20,476 bases of DNA from Didymodactylos carnosus (taxonomy: Eukaryota; Rotifera; Eurotatoria; Philodinida; Philodinidae): assembly GCA_905250885.1 (NCBI GenBank), contig CAJNOQ010003372.1, positions 1-20,476 on the forward strand. Direction: 5' to 3'. Below the pieces are notes generated by a model. The model was not told the DNA's origin. It saw nothing but the letters and a program-made list of their open reading frames with translations, and searched no databases. Positions 1-10,292 of this stretch are shown here, piece after piece (within the stretch, counting starts at the first letter, position 1; each line of letters begins with the position of its first letter). The translations under genes and the position numbers were made by a program.

Positions 1-94
1 AGAGTTTACAAGAAAAGCCCTAAATGTTCATTGTCACCTCAGAGCTACAGAAAGAAAAACGAAAAATGAATTTAGGGCTTTTCTTGTAAACTCT
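1..94. repeat. Perfect 25-bp inverted repeat with 44-nt spacer
   Basis: Bases 1-25 and 70-94 are exact reverse complements (arm begins AGAGTTTACAAGAAAAGCCC). The left arm starts at the first base of the window, so the true arms may be longer and the structure could be the right part of a larger palindrome. The spacer is purine-rich and shows no gene. A DNA-transposon end or foldback element is likely, but neither end can be fixed here. Confidence 0.85.
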
Positions 95-582
95 ATAACT
101 TTGCAAAGAAAGGTCGTGTAGAGCTGGAAGATGCTTCGTTTTAATCAGAAATTTATGGACTACAATTACGCCTCATTAAGAAATGTTTTGGTTGTTGTTT
201 AGAGTTTCTCGAAAACTGGTGTTCCAGAAGACCGATCTTTGAAGGCCTAGCAGCAACATTCATGGTGATATTCAGAATCAGCATCGTCGACTACCTATAG
301 TCCACTCGGTTTCGTTGAAAAAGCGATTTATCAGTTGGGGTACTTCCCTCGTCAGTTGTTGTCTTCTTGCTTCTAATATTCCTCATCCAATTTCACCAAA
401 TACACGTTCCAATATTTCTGAATTGACTGGTATTACAAGCATTGATAATGGGGAAGAGGAGAAAGAGGTGAACCTCGAACCCCTTCTGACAAAAAATTCT
501 CAAACTTGAATCCGTCCTTCGAGCCGGGTTTCATACTTCTATAGGCGATACATTTTCGAAGCTGAATAGCAATCAAACATAC
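95..582. other. Stretch downstream of ABCC exon 5, unassigned
   Basis: The next ABCC exon should follow here, but I could not find the expected conserved segment after TM4 in any minus-strand frame. A 64-codon plus-strand ORF at 315-509 has no recognisable domain. The opposite strand over the same bases is also mostly open but carries an in-frame TGA. Neither reading is supported enough to call a gene. Confidence 0.4.
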
Positions 583-3464
583 CGAAATTTAACAAGAAGT
601 TTTCCATATAAAGATTGAAAACAGAATAACATCACTGTATAACCAATAGCAATAAACGATACATAGAAATTACTACCAAAATACCAAAAGAAAATAGGAA
701 CAATCATTACTTCTAATGGTGCGACCTAAGTAATGATAAAGCCTTGTCATATAAGCAAAAACTCACAATGCAAATCGAATTCGAATACACTTACCCATAA
801 ATGATTAATAAAATGTAATGCTGTCTCAACTTGGCTAACATCGTTTGATAATATATTCGTTATTTGTCCAGAACTAATTGTATTTGCTGATCTACCGGAT
901 AAACGTAAAACCTTAAAAATGAAAGAATTTGAAATGAAACTGAAAGCAACTACATGTTGTGTCATACTTTTCTATAAACAAGCCCTGAATAAGCTAATCT
1001 TAATTGCAATGCATACATTTGCATACGATAAAAATACGGATGAAAGAATATGGTAGTAATTACTGGCATTAATATAATCCCTGAAGCTAATAACCATCCT
1101 GTTAATGTTGACATTGTCGAACACGGTTGAAAATAGCCAAGCAAATATATTAACAATGCTGGTTGCAGTACTTTTGTCAGCTCCTTGAATAAGAGAAAAG
1201 ACAAAGGTTAGGGATCACTGTCCATCTGTAATGAGGTTAATTTTTTGTAAAATTATACAGAAAGAAGAGTCTTTTTTGCATTATGTAAGTCTGACAAACA
1301 ATTAGAGAAAAAAAGCTTATCATCGGTGACGTAGACCCCGCATTGGTAGCAGTTATGTCTATAGGTGGAGCTCCTCCGTATACGAAGATATAGGTAGACA
1401 ATAACTGAATCTCTGTCGAAGCCTACCATTGGGGGAAGTAAATTCTCTGCTAAGTTCACTATCAAGATGTTATTGTACGTCCCGTACGATAGTGTATTTC
1501 TGTAAAATTTGAAACCCACTTTTACGAAATACATAATAAGCTTGAGACTAATGACGTAAACTTGACCCCTCCTTCGAACAACAGATGAGTCGTGACGACA
1601 GTTCTCACTAAATGCAGCATTTTGCAACAAAACTGTGGGAACAAAAAATATTCGTCATATTATTCTACATAGGGTGACAATCATTCTTTCAAAATTTGAT
1701 TCGGCTTATTCGTAAACTAAATTTCAAATTTTAGTAAATTTCTATGTTGTCAAAATCGCCTAAGTTTGGACGATTAATCACGATTTTCGAAAAAACAAAT
1801 GATTAATCGCGATCTCGGAAAAAAATCGTTGGTTTTTCGAATATTTGTGATTAATTGCGGTTAATCAGCCGTCCCTAACTAATAAAAATTTTGGTGACTT
1901 TTCTTGTTGATCAACCGCGATTAATCGGCGATTTTCTGTCTTTTTGTCATTACCGTTTTGTTTTGCATCAGAAGAAATATATAAAAAACACGAATTTCAG
2001 TGGCAGTTTTATTCTTTTAGATTACCACTTTTCCTTTTAGATCAATTGTTTCTTGAGACAGGCCTAGAGTGTTCTCTGAACTGGTGACAGCTTAAGTAAA
2101 CACAATTAGTAAACAAAAACAAGTAAAACTATACAGTTTTACTTGTTCTTTTTACTCTGGTATTTTCGTTTTGAGAACAACAGCAATAAAAACTGCCCAG
2201 ATAATATAATCTCACGAGATATCGGGCATGAAATTGCAATTCATTGGCAGTATTTATCACGTGAGAATTAAGAATAGGAAAACCGAAAAGAAAAGAACGT
2301 TCGAACCGGTTGGTGATGAAAAAATCGTGAGTTTGAGCGATTTTATCGCGATAAAATCTCACAATTAATCGGCATGACAAATTGTGATTAAATCGTCGAT
2401 TTTCGCGCAATTTTCATCACATGGGTTTGCATTTATAAAAAACTAGAAGAATTTCGCAAAGACAGTTGTATTATCATTTGTAGAATGACCTAACGAACAT
2501 TTTTTGTTGCGATACGTTTGTTTCAAAATGTTTCATTTGTTCATGATCGTCATTACAAATTCTTTTCAAAATACTGAAGTGTACCTGAATGATAAAAATT
2601 AATTTCTTAACTAACAATCACTCGCTAAAGAATAAAATTTCAGTGTATACATTATCTGATGTGCGCTATGTAAGTTGCGAAAAAATTGAGCTTACATCGT
2701 TAGCCTTTAACTTATTATGAATCATTTAGAAATCGTTCTAAAATTTAAAAAAAAATCAGTGAAAATCCTTTTGTCAAAAAGTAAAAGTCCGATGAATTAA
2801 AAATTTCAGAATGTACAGTTCAAAGTATCATTAAAACTGCTGTAAAATAAAGAATATAATCATTTTTTATCAAGCAGCTATCGGTTTTAACTGTAGCCGG
2901 TTGTAACTGCAACCGATGCATGCCTACTCATAAACGTTCACTCCTCTTTTACCTAGAACTTTCACAAAATGCATATCATATCAAAGGGATTAATTTCGAT
3001 AGCAATCATCGAACTATCAGTGATTCAACAGCTTTATGGGACGTTTTGTCCGACATAACAAGGATTTGATTTCTCTAGTTTTTAAAATCAACGTACAACT
3101 GGTATTAATAATAGACCATTAAGTAATGGTTTAACTCCAATCATTCTTATTGTTGCACGTAACAAACTTGGTTCACGATTTTGTTGTCTTGCTTTATTTA
3201 TTTCATCAAACCATTTACTTTCCAATTTATCTGTTAATGGTATAGAATTAAGCTCAGGTAATACATCATATAAATCAAATACTTCTAGTGCTTTTTTGTG
3301 ACTTTTACTCAATAAATTACCTAACCAACTAAAAATAAACATATATACAAATTTGTTTACTGGAGATAAGAAAATATTTCTCTTACTTACCTAAAAAAGA
3401 ATATTGATACATAATTGCTTTTCAAATATGGACTAGGATTTTTATGTACAATATTCGCATTCAT
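583..3464 (-). CDS. ABCC4/MRP4-like ABC transporter, first five exons (partial)
   Basis: Five exons read on the minus strand: 3464-3391, 3328-3097, 1183-968, 911-795 and 725-583. All have GT donors and AG acceptors and stay in frame (74, 232, 216, 117 and 143 nt). The joined protein, about 260 residues, follows vertebrate ABCC4 colinearly. It has the N-terminal cytosolic WLGNLLSKSH and DLYDVLPE motifs, then TKVLQP before TM1, FYRMQ and LRLAYSGLVYRK after TM2, and the intracellular loop motif SGQITNILSNDVSQVE. It continues to the TM3/TM4 region ending SLYGKLLVKF. Family members export organic anions and nucleotides using two nucleotide-binding domains, none of which is present here. Three introns are 56-69 bp; the one after exon 2 is 1913 bp (3096-1184) and holds repeat DNA. 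No sixth exon is visible in 1-582, so the gene either continues beyond the window after another enlarged intron or is truncated. No stop interrupts the exons. Confidence 0.85.
1209..1877. mobile_element. Probable hAT-like non-autonomous element in the ABCC intron
   Basis: The element begins TAGGGATCACTG at 1209. The reverse strand from 1877 begins TAGGGACGGCTG, which matches at 9 of 12 positions, in the style of hAT terminal inverted repeats. Next to the right end, 1766-1870 holds several degenerate copies of GATTAATCGCGAT/CGATTAATC, resembling hAT subterminal repeats. It sits inside the ABCC intron with its left end 26 bp upstream of exon 3. The 8-bp flanks (ACAAAGGT and ACTAATAA) do not match, so a clean target-site duplication is not seen. 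Boundaries are therefore tentative and no transposase ORF is present. Confidence 0.5.
1766..1938. repeat. Island of degenerate GATTAATCGCGAT words
   Basis: At least six variants of GATTAATCGCGATT occur in about 170 bp, for example near 1772, 1801, 1849, 1860 and 1918. Spacers are A/T-rich with TTTTCGAAAAA-like tracts. Copies lie in both orientations because the word is nearly palindromic. Part overlaps the proposed element end at 1877 and part lies beyond it, which suggests two abutting elements or a wrong boundary. Confidence 0.7.
2118..2147. repeat. Perfect hairpin, 13-bp stem, 4-nt loop
   Basis: Bases 2118-2130 (AACAAGTAAAACT) and 2135-2147 are exact reverse complements separated by ATAC. 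It lies in the enlarged ABCC intron between two TTAATCG islands. No T-run or gene context supports a terminator. It may be the centre of a foldback element or part of an element end. Confidence 0.8.
2330..2406. repeat. Second TTAATCG/GCGATT island
   Basis: This stretch contains GCGATTTTATCGCGATAAAA followed by CAATTAATCGGC, TTGTGATTAAATCG and TCGATTTTCGCGC. These are the same vocabulary as 1766-1938. It is likely the other end of, or a relative of, the first island. It lies within the enlarged ABCC intron. Confidence 0.6.
2407..3090. other. Remainder of the enlarged ABCC intron
   Basis: AT-rich sequence with no supported ORF. A short self-similar patch near 2881-2920 repeats ACTGTAGCCGGTTGTAACTGCAA-like words. 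The exon 2 donor GTACGT lies at 3091-3096. Confidence 0.5.
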
Positions 3465-4094
3465 GATGTTGATCTAAAAGAAAAATAAAGACTGAACAAC
3501 CCACAATGATAAAGATTTGACGCAATGTCGAATCACTAGACTAATAAATTATTGTACTAAAATCAATCAAAATAACTATAGTACGATGCACTATAAATCG
3601 AAAAAAAGAAAATCAACATGGAAACTTTCTTTTGTAAAGAACAGTGATGATCTCTATGTAAAAATTACATTCGTTCTAACAAGTGCGATTTAGGATTTAT
3701 CAACAGTACGATAAAATACAGTTGTTTAGTAAAAAAAAGTATGGACTGATCTGATAAAGGAGAGATACATATTTCAAAAAAGAGCGGTAACGTTTGATTT
3801 CAAGAAAAATATGAAAAGAAAATATATTTGTGAACGCTATTTTTCGACAAGATTCTGATTTCTATATTTTCTATCGGATAGTATGTTTTGTTTTTTGACC
3901 GATTTGTAGCGTAAATTATGAGACCATTAATCTGGCATCCAATGGATTATCGTAAAAGTTTCGAATTTCCATTCCATTAAACTACTTGTACTGGAAATGA
4001 ACTTAAACTAGCGAAGATAAGTTCAAACAACTTAGTGCAAATGTTGTCGAATCAAAGCCAGCAGAATGTCATCTACCTCTAGATGTAAATCTAG
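3465..4094. promoter_or_regulatory. Upstream region of the ABCC gene, no defined element
   Basis: This is the 5' flank of the proposed ABCC start codon (minus strand, 3464-3462). It is AT-rich with no ORF I can support. I see no confident TATA box or initiator. It would contain the promoter if the first exon is correct, but that rests on position only. Confidence 0.3.
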
Positions 4095-4457
4095 TTATAT
4101 CAATATTAGACAAATTAAGTTCATATAATCGATAGGAATTCCACTGTAATATAACAGTTTCTCTGTATATATTTCAACGTTAGAACGTAAACTAATTAAT
4201 GTCAATTGTAAATTATCGTGATAAATCGAAGTATCTTCAAGTGACTGAACATCAAATGTTTGTTGACTACTAGTTGATATCAAACGATTGGAATATGCTG
4301 TATATTTGCTGTCATATTTAAATGCATTTATATAACCACTACCCTGTCTATTTACTTCTGTAAACGACTGATTCATATACCAGGCATTATCTCAGTTGAA
4401 ATCGGCATATCCATTTGGTATCACCTTATTGCCATCATTTTGGATTCTTGATATCTT
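4095..4457 (-). pseudogene. Unidentified decayed coding segment
   Basis: The minus strand is open for about 120 codons, with one TGA in a context that otherwise reads well (GYADFN, stop, DNAWYMNQSF). The last 93 codons from the first ATG after that stop have the composition of a real soluble or extracellular domain: mixed polar residues, the tract SLEDTSIYHDNLQLTLISLR, and the ending GIPIDYMNLICLILI. I do not recognise the family. It lies upstream of the ABCC gene on the same strand but has no join to it. It could instead be one exon of a larger gene whose neighbours are lost. The reading as coding is inferred from codon composition only. Confidence 0.4.
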
Positions 4458-5992
4458 TTCAAAATAATTATTTTACCTAGAAACAGCAGAAAGATGATCA
4501 TGGCATAATAATTATTAAAGACATTTGTAAAAACGTCTCACGCTTATATAAAGAAACAAAAATTTATTTATAGAACTGCAATCAACAATAAATACAGAAA
4601 ACTATCGTTTAGTTTATTAGAAAGCTTATTACCAACGACATCGAATACAATGTCTTAAGTTAACAGCTGTTAAAGATCCTTCTTTTCAAAGGACATAATT
4701 CTAGAAGAGACCAAGCCCAAACTTGTGGGTAATTTCGACCAGGATTACAGTGGCTTTTTTTGTGCACTCGAAGACTCATTCTAAATGGAAGCCCATCGAT
4801 TCTGATTATAAATATCACCTTAAAAAATTCTTAAATATCGGTATAGTAGGAGGCGGAGCAGGAGTAAGGTCGAAATTTTGGAGTTTTGAACGATTTTGAA
4901 GTCAATAGTACACAGTGGGCAATTTTCACTAGGCACGCGGCCTGCAAGCTAGAGGAAACTTAAAAGCGCGTTTTTTATAGGTTATCTTGTGTGCTCTATC
5001 TGGTGGAATGCTTTTCAACTTCTAGAAAAGTTTTCTAAGTGATTTTCCGGAGATCCGGTCTCTAGAAAACCACTTAGATAACCTTTAAAGCGCTCAAAAA
5101 CAATTGCATTGGATAGAGAATCATCGATAACCTAGAGAAATAGTGTTTAGACGGTTTCATTTGTCGATAATTTCAAATTTTAAAATTTCTGTCAAAAATC
5201 CCTATACGCACATGCAAGAAACAAAGGAATCAACTAAATTCAAAAGGGTCCGTACAAATACGGCTGAATTATACACCATTCGACGCAGTTTTTCCACTGA
5301 TTCCAAATATCTCGTTATTTTTTAATTTAAATGTTAATGAATCTAGAAAAACCTAATTTATTTCAAAAACCGAGAGTTTTTTGGAAAATTTGTAACTCGG
5401 TCAAGGAGCGTTTGCGCTAGTTTGCGCTATCAGTATATATGTATCGTTAGTAGGTCTACCTTCGGTAAAAAATTCATTGAATTTGAACCTTCGGAAAAAA
5501 TTGGAAATAGATTACACTGAGCACACATTTTCGGAAAACACGCAGCAAAAAAAGAAAGCTAATTTTCTCAGTCATGGAAAAGCCAAAACAGAAGTTTTTG
5601 TTACGAATGAATAGAGCGAAATACCTAGTTTTAGACTATGTAAAATTTTAATAAATATCGTCTATTGTTTGTCGCAAAATGATTTTCTATCTTAACCGCT
5701 CTGTTTTCCTAAAATAGTTTCATCGTCGACTTTCCCGCTAGAAATGACACCTAGAAAAAAACTTGCAATGGCAAAGTTATCGAGCGTATGCCAAAGTATA
5801 TGATGTACTATTCAAATCTCGAAAAATCTCATTTTCGTTTTTTCACCTAAATATGACCTAGTTGTCTGTTGTGTAGTAGTCAATCTTCTCCGAACGTGCA
5901 TATCTGGAGATTTTGAACTCGTTCTGATGTTTTTTGGGTGTATAGTGGACTTTTAATGTAAGGTGTCACCCCACGGAGAACCCTAATTTGCG
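4458..5992. other. Noncoding stretch with a palindromic cluster
   Basis: No supported gene. Short ORFs here have no domain signature. The only structure I see is the imperfect inverted repeat at 5030-5082, annotated separately. Confidence 0.5.
5030..5082. repeat. Imperfect inverted repeat with TTTTCCGGAG core
   Basis: The left arm, 5030-5052 (GTTTTCTAAGTGATTTTCCG and three more bases), pairs with 5060-5082 at about 19 of 23 positions. The core GATTTTCCGGAGATCCGG is closely related to the core of the palindromic cluster at 8046-8108, so the two are probably related repeat fragments. Confidence 0.65.
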
Positions 5993-6108
5993 ACTTAGTT
6001 TTCGCTAGATTTTAAAATATTTTTCAAAATATTACCACGAGACTCAGCACGATCGATCATACCATATGCCATCCGGTGCTGAGGTTACTAATAGTCATCG
6101 GATACCAG
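5993..6108 (+). repeat. Dispersed repeat, copy 1
   Basis: The first 37 bases (ACTTAGTTTTCGCTAGATTT and onward to TTTTTCAAAA) match 7351-7387 with two differences. Similarity then continues through CGAGACTCAGCACGATCGAT and CTGAGGTTACTAATAG to about 6108. The copies are in the same orientation, about 1.36 kb apart, with unrelated flanks on both sides. I see no tRNA-type promoter boxes or coding content. A short interspersed or terminal direct repeat is possible. Confidence 0.75.
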
Positions 6109-6189
6109 CTCAGCAAATCTGACGGATAGAGCTAAGGCTGAAGCAAAGTCGTACTCACTGATTGCTATATGAAATGCACTGCACGTAGG

Positions 6190-6782
6190 TTGTATGTCGA
6201 GCGTTTTAACTTCTCGTCATATTCGTTCGTTAATTTTAACTTTTTATCATATACAAGTTGTTGCTGTTCGATTTGGTCTTTCATTAGTTGTAGTTGATTT
6301 TGTAAACTATGGCTTTTCATTTCTTCTTCCTGTTTGCACCCGACACATCAATTTGTTTTCATAATTGTTGATATTGATCAAAGTCTTTATTCAATATTTG
6401 TTTTTGACTACTCTTATATTGTTTCATTTGATGGTCGCACGTTTGTTGTTTATGTATTTCTAATGATTCACATGATAGTACAGCCGAAAATCCGTTGTAC
6501 TTGTGATGACGTTCAATTTTCAATTTTGATAATAATATCATTAGATTAGATGGATATCTTCTTTCTTCAAATTCATAATTAAACAGACATGTATTCGGCT
6601 TTTTAGTTAATCATTGATATATACATTTAGAACAAAACGAATTTTCAGATATTTTACATGCATCAAGTTTCCATAGAAGATCTTCGTTATTTACATTGTC
6701 ATCATTAACACGATCCGTTGATCTTAAATTATTTCTAGCAAATTTAGTGCTGACTGCTGTTGACAAAGAGAGAAACAGGTCT
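6190..6782 (-). pseudogene. Decayed coiled-coil protein gene, family unknown
   Basis: One minus-strand frame from about 6782 to 6359 reads as protein: a start like STKFARNNLRSTDRVNDDN, then WKLDACKISENSFCSKCIYQ, then a lysine- and glutamine-rich stretch. It is broken by TGA after CIYQ and after DQYQQL. After a frame change near 6335 the reading resumes with a clear coiled coil (EEEMKSHSLQNQLQLMKDQI and on to DEKLKRSTYN). Cysteines spaced C-x2-C appear once, but no zinc-finger family can be named. It lies between two copies of a dispersed repeat, so it may have been carried or trapped by a mobile element. At least two stops and one frameshift make it non-functional. Confidence 0.5.
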
Positions 6783-6976
6783 AAAAACATTAATTGGCAT
6801 ATACTAAGGCATTACAGGCACGAATTAATTATCCATTCTTTATAAATTTTTCGCAGACAATACACAACACGAACCTATTTCTATTATTACTTTATTTTAA
6901 TGAAATAGATAAGAAGCGGGTGTCGATGACACAAAATACCTTTTTTTTCTTATAAATGTTATGTCCATCGTGTGCG

Positions 6977-7251
6977 TTCTTTTTATTGACGTTTTAGTAG
7001 TGTTTACAGTATGACAGATAAGAAATATTCGTTTTTTTACAGTAAGAATGTGAAAAAGAAACATACTCGTCATTATTTTGTATATATAAAAAAGTAGTGA
7101 TCAAGGCTTGATCACTACTCTCACAAATCATATATCTGTCTTGATTTTGAGTATAAAAAACAATGACGAGGGTATTTCGTTTTCGCATTTACTGTAAAAT
7201 AGTGAACATTTTTTATCCGTCATACCGTATTAAAGCGTCACTAGAAAGAAT
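6977..7251. mobile_element. Foldback/MITE-like element, long inverted repeat
   Basis: The left half (6977-7105) matches the reverse complement of the right half (7107-7251) in order, with small gaps. Matching blocks include TTCTTTTTATTGACG, GTATGACAGATAA, TTTTACAGTAA and ATACTCGTCATTATTTTGTA. The centre is a near-perfect palindrome at 7093-7119. No transposase is encoded; the short ORF inside is a by-product. Arms with patchy identity suggest an old foldback element or an aged MITE. Terminal bases and target-site duplication are not certain. Confidence 0.7.
7093..7119. repeat. 13-bp palindrome at centre of foldback element
   Basis: AGTAGTGATCAAG at 7093-7105 is exactly complementary to 7107-7119 with a single central G at 7106. 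It forms the turn of the surrounding inverted repeat. Confidence 0.85.
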
Positions 7252-7350
7252 ATGGATATGGTCAGGATATGGTTAATTCTGTCCACTAGACGTGATGAAA
7301 AAACCGAAAGCACAAAACGATGTTTTTGGTGGCTTTTAACAAATTAAAAC

Positions 7351-7473
7351 ACTTGGTTTTTGCTAGATTTTAAAATATTTTTCAAAACACCCATACGTGA
7401 CCTCGAGACTTAGCACGATCAATCACCTATAAGCCACCGGTTTCTGAGGCTAGTAATAGTTACCGAGTACCAG
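7351..7473 (+). repeat. Dispersed repeat, copy 2
   Basis: Second copy of the repeat described at 5993-6108. It shares the near-identical 37-bp head, then CGAGACTTAGCACGATCAAT and CTGAGGCTAGTAATAG, with small insertions. Flanks differ from those of copy 1. Confidence 0.75.
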
Positions 7474-10091
7474 TCCTGGAACTCCAAGAAAATGCAATAT
7501 CACACCCGAATCACTGAAAATCAAAGTCTCATTTGACTCTCGTTTGAAAAAGAACACTCTGCACCATCAACCTGTGAGAAATAACTAATGTAATTCTATA
7601 GGAAATTTCGGCGACAAGGTCGGTTTTTTCGGAGATTTCAAAGAGAATCTGCTTTGAGGAACCATTCTGAAAAGCTTTCTGCAAATAGAAGCATACGTTC
7701 AAGTCTTGTCTTTCGAATGGCAAAGACCGGAGCTCCTCAGCTGCTTTTCATCAAAAATTATCCAAAAAATGACCACACCTTTCTTATTTGTGAACAGATA
7801 GTAGTAAACTAATTTTATCTAGTATTAAAATCTTTTACTGCATCGTAGTGGTATACTATAGTCGAGTACCTATATTCCATGGCATTTTGAGATTCCCAGA
7901 GATGTCTGCTCGGAGATAGACACGCAGTCGGAGAAAGCGAGCCCTGTCCAAACAACGATAGTTGGAGAGCTGGGACTTGTATAATTTTGCAGAGTAACGT
8001 CCGAACTACCTACTTATGCAAAAAAAATTATTAATTTTGTATGTTAATTTTCTGAGAGCGGAGCTGATTTTCCGAAGATCCTCCGGAAAACCGGACTTTC
8101 AGAAAATTTCGAAACAAGTTTCTGCTTACAAACACATGTCTTAGGATCTTAGCAACACGATGATGATAACAGCAGGATGCTATCTACTATGAATTCTGGA
8201 CAGTCGAAATTGAGAGGCGTCGGGCTGCTTTCTCGACTTTTTGCAGTAAAAGTATTCGAAAATAATGAACTAATTCACAAGGTAAATACACAGCAAATAT
8301 CAGAGAGATCGCTAAAGCAGAGAAAGATAAATTCTTCGTAGTTTCGCGAAGTCACAAAGTTCTTTTCCAGATTAAATTTAAGAACTCTCCTCGTGTGTCG
8401 ACTCAGTTTTACATGGTGACCGTGCGAAAATCTCAGAGCAAAAACGCACTAAAGTGAGAAATGCACCAAAAGATTGATGTCATCGCATAATGTGCTGGCT
8501 TTTATTCTGAGAACACGTCGAGTGGCTGGCTTACCGGACGGTAAGTGAAAAATGCAACGTGCAGAAAACTTAACTAATCCGAGATGCCAGGTTTTCCTGA
8601 GAAAAGAAAATAGCTACTGAAGAATCACATTAAGGACATTTCGGTAGTGTGACGAGAGAAAGCAGGAGAGATTTATATCACTGAGCGAGTAATGCAGAAC
8701 CAAAATTGCTGTGTGCTTAATTTGAAAAGTTCGAATTCTAAAACGTTCAAGGTAGACCCAACAAACTTGGTTAGCTCATGCTCTCGAAAAAAAATTGGCT
8801 AAAACATGGTAAAATCATCTACAAGAGTTGTAGAGAATTCTTTGGGTTTCCAGAATCTCCACATATTTTTGTTTGTATGTGTTTAGATCAAAGAAAAAGA
8901 GCCAAAATATGGTCCGTGACGGAATGACTTTTGTGACAGAATGACATCGATTTTGTGCTTCCAATTCAGAAGGTTTCGTCATCCTTTTTTCCACGGTTAA
9001 AACTGACAATAAATCTTAATTAATCGGCACATATACTGTCAACTTTTCTGCAAGATATTCATGATTAGCACAAAAAGCTAAGTCTGATGATGTATATCTA
9101 GGGCTGATTCGAGAAAAAAAATTTTCTTCCACGATCTGGTTCAAAGGTTACCATTAGCCGGCCAAGCTGATCTGTTTGTATATCTTCTCACGAAACCTTA
9201 ACTCTATGAACTTTGCACGTTTGAACATCATTCAATATCCCTGCTGAAATTCAATCCTGTATTTCACATTTTTAGAAAAAAGGGCTTGCGATCTTTCAGA
9301 AAATTGGACGAAGTCAGAGGATTCTCAGGAATGTAAAAGAATGTGGGAATCAGAAAAATCTGAGTATTATAAAATAATCAGAGCATAATTCTAAAAGCTA
9401 TCGTGTAGAAAAACTGTGATACTTCATTGAAGTTTTTCTAGTAAAATGTATACATATATCACGGCTTAGAGATGGCATCGAATTAAATGGAATCTCTAAC
9501 ACTGCATTGACTTGATCTGTAAGATCCTGACTAATGATTAGAACATAAGCTATTAATTACACTGAATCTTGTGACAATGATTGTTTTGAGAAAAAATTAA
9601 AAGGCACTCAATAAAACAATAACATCCCTTAGCGTCGGCTTTTTTCATGAGAATTAAAGACCCATAATTCATTGACAATGAATGCAAACGACTTGAGAGT
9701 TTTAGAGTATAATAAATTTGGGTAATGTACTGACTCATGTACTTTAAACTAGAAAAGTACTTCCATAACTGTAAGTAATGTAAAAATGAAAATCTAGATT
9801 TTAAAAAAATATCAAAATCAGAGAAACTCGGATAAATCGAAAAAGTCAGCAAGTGGAATAGACAATATGATTGTATGAACTGACTGATCACGTTTTCGCT
9901 GATATGAAATATGCAACGTGATCAAAGACCGGATCATTCTTTAGACTATTTGACGTATATACAAATTTTACTTAAAGACAGATTTTATTCATAGTCGTGA
10001 TATAACCTTAATCACCATTACAGTTGCTACTCAGAATGGTAAAACCGGATATACTTCCTGCCAGTTAATTGTATATTTCTACATTTCAATC
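7474..10091. other. Long stretch without a supported gene
   Basis: Several short ORFs occur, the longest 112 codons on the minus strand at 9553-9891. They are rich in F, S, Y, L and I, as expected of AT-rich noncoding DNA, and show no domain. The palindromic cluster at 8046-8108 is annotated separately. I see no RNA gene. Confidence 0.5.
8046..8108. repeat. Palindromic cluster related to 5030-5082
   Basis: Outer arms AATTTTCTGA (8046-8055) and TCAGAAAATT (8099-8108) are exact complements. Inside are ATTTTCCGAAGATCCTCCGG and GGAAAACCGG, a degenerate nested palindrome sharing its core with the repeat at 5030-5082. Confidence 0.6.
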
Positions 10092-10235
10092 TAAACTAGT
10101 TGACTTCGAAATTTAAAAAGCAACTGGGTTCCACCTAGGTGACTTTAAAATCGAAGAGTAGACTAATCGACTTTCAGATTTTAGAATCAACTAGTTGCCG
10201 TTTAAAGGTAACTGAGCTTTAGTTCAACTCCAACA
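10092..10235. repeat. Island of AACTAGTTGACTTT words
   Basis: Degenerate copies of AACTAGTTGACTTT followed by an AAATTTTAAAA-like tract recur at about 10092, 10134 and 10162, with an inverted copy near 10188. The style matches the other word islands in the window but the vocabulary is different. Confidence 0.6.
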
Positions 10236-10292
10236 TATATATGAAGCAAAGATGAAACGAGAAGAAGAAGCAGCAAGGACAAATACGACATG

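Noticed and set aside
315-509. 64-codon plus-strand ORF ending KEVNLEPLLTKNSQT
   Set aside because: No recognisable domain, and the opposite strand is almost equally open; strand and coding status cannot be decided.
1253-1630. 125-codon minus-strand ORF in the ABCC intron
   Set aside because: Composition is not protein-like and it lies inside the proposed hAT-like element. It matches no transposase motif I know.
9099-9115. TAGGGCTGATTCGAG as a possible hAT end
   Set aside because: No opposing end and no subterminal words nearby.
9553-9891. 112-codon minus-strand ORF
   Set aside because: Rich in F, S, Y, L and I, as expected from AT-rich DNA, with no domain or splice context.
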